Below are positions 63,462 through 64,000 of a stretch of 64,000 bases of DNA, in pieces. The DNA is taken from the NCBI GenBank assembly GCA_900552525.1, contig UNSK01000005.1, forward strand, positions 15,081-79,080. The letters run 5' to 3'. Source of the DNA: Candidatus Gastranaerophilales bacterium (GTDB lineage Bacteria; Cyanobacteriota; Vampirovibrionia; Gastranaerophilales; Gastranaerophilaceae). Within the stretch, counting starts at the first letter, position 1, and each line of letters opens with the position of its first letter. Below the pieces are notes generated by a model. The model was not told the DNA's origin. It did not search any database and was given only the letters and a program-made list of their open reading frames with translations. The translations under genes were made by a program, and so were the position numbers.

Positions 63462-64000
63462 TAAAATAAACAGCCCGAATGCAAATGGAATATATAATAT
63501 CCAAAAATAACAATAAAATACCCGAACAAATAATTTGTAGTTTTTGTTGTTTATAAGCAAAGTATTTTTTATTGGGAAACGAATTTTATTATCAATGACG
63601 ATAAAAATTATCAAACTTAAAAATATCAAAAATAAAACTGCATTGTAATGAACATAAATTGATAAAAGCCCGACAAAAGCAGAAAAATCAGTAATTTTAT
63701 TAGTAAAACAATACAAGATCACAATAAAAATTATTATATAAACAATTCCTGCAATTAAGGTAGTTTTCTCTCTTTGGCTTTCTAACAATAAAAAAAATGG
63801 GATTGATAAGAAACAAATTACTAAAAGGGTTGTCAAACCGAAAGCCACAATACTAAAAAATAACACTGCTAAAATATCACCAAACAATAACTCTTTAATG
63901 CCTGGGATTAAGATAAGCAGCATACACATAAAATTTACAAATCCTATGAGTGCCAGAAAATTAGCGCTCAAGCGATTTGGCAAGTCTGAAAAATATTCTT
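63450..64000 (-). CDS. Multi-spanning membrane protein, 5' end likely cut off
   Basis: At least 177 residues in five or more hydrophobic segments with a hydrophilic end. The frame stays open beyond the first TTG (63983) to the window edge, so the start probably lies outside. It overlaps the head gene's 3' end. Not recognised. Confidence 0.5.
   Translation of the reverse strand, partial: EYFSDLPNRLSANFLALIGFVNFMCMLLILIPGIKELLFGDILAVLFFSIVAFGLTTLLVICFLSIPFFLLLESQREKTTLIAGIVYIIIFIVILYCFTNKITDFSAFVGLLSIYVHYNAVLFLIFLSLIIFIVIDNKIRFPIKNTLLINNKNYKLFVRVFYCYFWILYIPFAFGLFILLII

Overview
The window reads as chromosomal DNA of an AT-rich, anaerobic, Gram-negative-type (diderm), flagellated bacterium. The best fit is the non-photosynthetic cyanobacterial lineage Vampirovibrionia/Melainabacteria, most likely a gut Gastranaerophilales. 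This is inferred, not proven. Supporting signs are LPS synthesis (waaA), a flagellum with P and L rings, pyruvate formate-lyase fermentation, a YidC with an extra domain between its second and third membrane segments as in cyanobacteria, a highly expressed PBS-lyase-type HEAT-repeat protein, and many small lineage-specific proteins that share a short N-terminal x-F-x-G-like motif. I found no rRNA, tRNA, CRISPR array or insertion sequence.

Layout. 1-5575: five consecutive type IV pilin-like genes; three of them end in the same G-x-x-x-I-I-S-W tail, and two of these carry a glycine-rich body like that of phage tail fibres. 5584-5633: a perfect 50-bp palindrome over the next start codon. 6015-10532: uvrA and uvrC. 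10599-14472: a minimal SprA-like metallopeptidase, then a nadA-mnmA-bioB operon (iron-sulfur enzymes) divergent from a DtxR/MntR-type regulator with shared operators. 14592-16998: pyruvate formate-lyase split into a catalytic gene and a separate glycyl-radical gene; its activase pflA lies at 25705-26454. 17061-31943: housekeeping and lineage-specific genes (MBL hydrolase, GT5 synthase-like protein, glmS, a broken EF-hand gene, ahcY, plsY, an ATPase-TPR protein, rsmG, waaA, a glycosyltransferase).

32106-40841: a minus-strand flagellar operon read as transglycosylase-flgF-flgG-flgA-flgI-flgJ(N)-unknown-flgH-flgN-flgK-flgL. A second flagellar operon, OmpA/MotB-like-fliL-fliM-fliN, lies at 49382-51989. 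Between and after them are a PLP decarboxylase, serS, queA-yidC, an HExxH protein, a histidine kinase and the HEAT-repeat protein. 54997-56736 holds a protein with every RelA/SpoT synthetase motif and a small partner gene. 57951-64000 is a prophage-like remnant (zinc-ribbon protein, small-terminase-like protein, GNAT-like protein, XRE regulator, portal, minor head protein) interrupted by two surface-sugar glycosyltransferase genes.

Two promoter patterns recur. Several genes have a -10 box exactly 6 nt (once 7 nt) before the ATG and no Shine-Dalgarno, which predicts leaderless mRNAs. Four other genes (GNAT-like, HExxH, HEAT, Rel-like) share the bipartite upstream element GCAATTT-N14-ACTTTATA.
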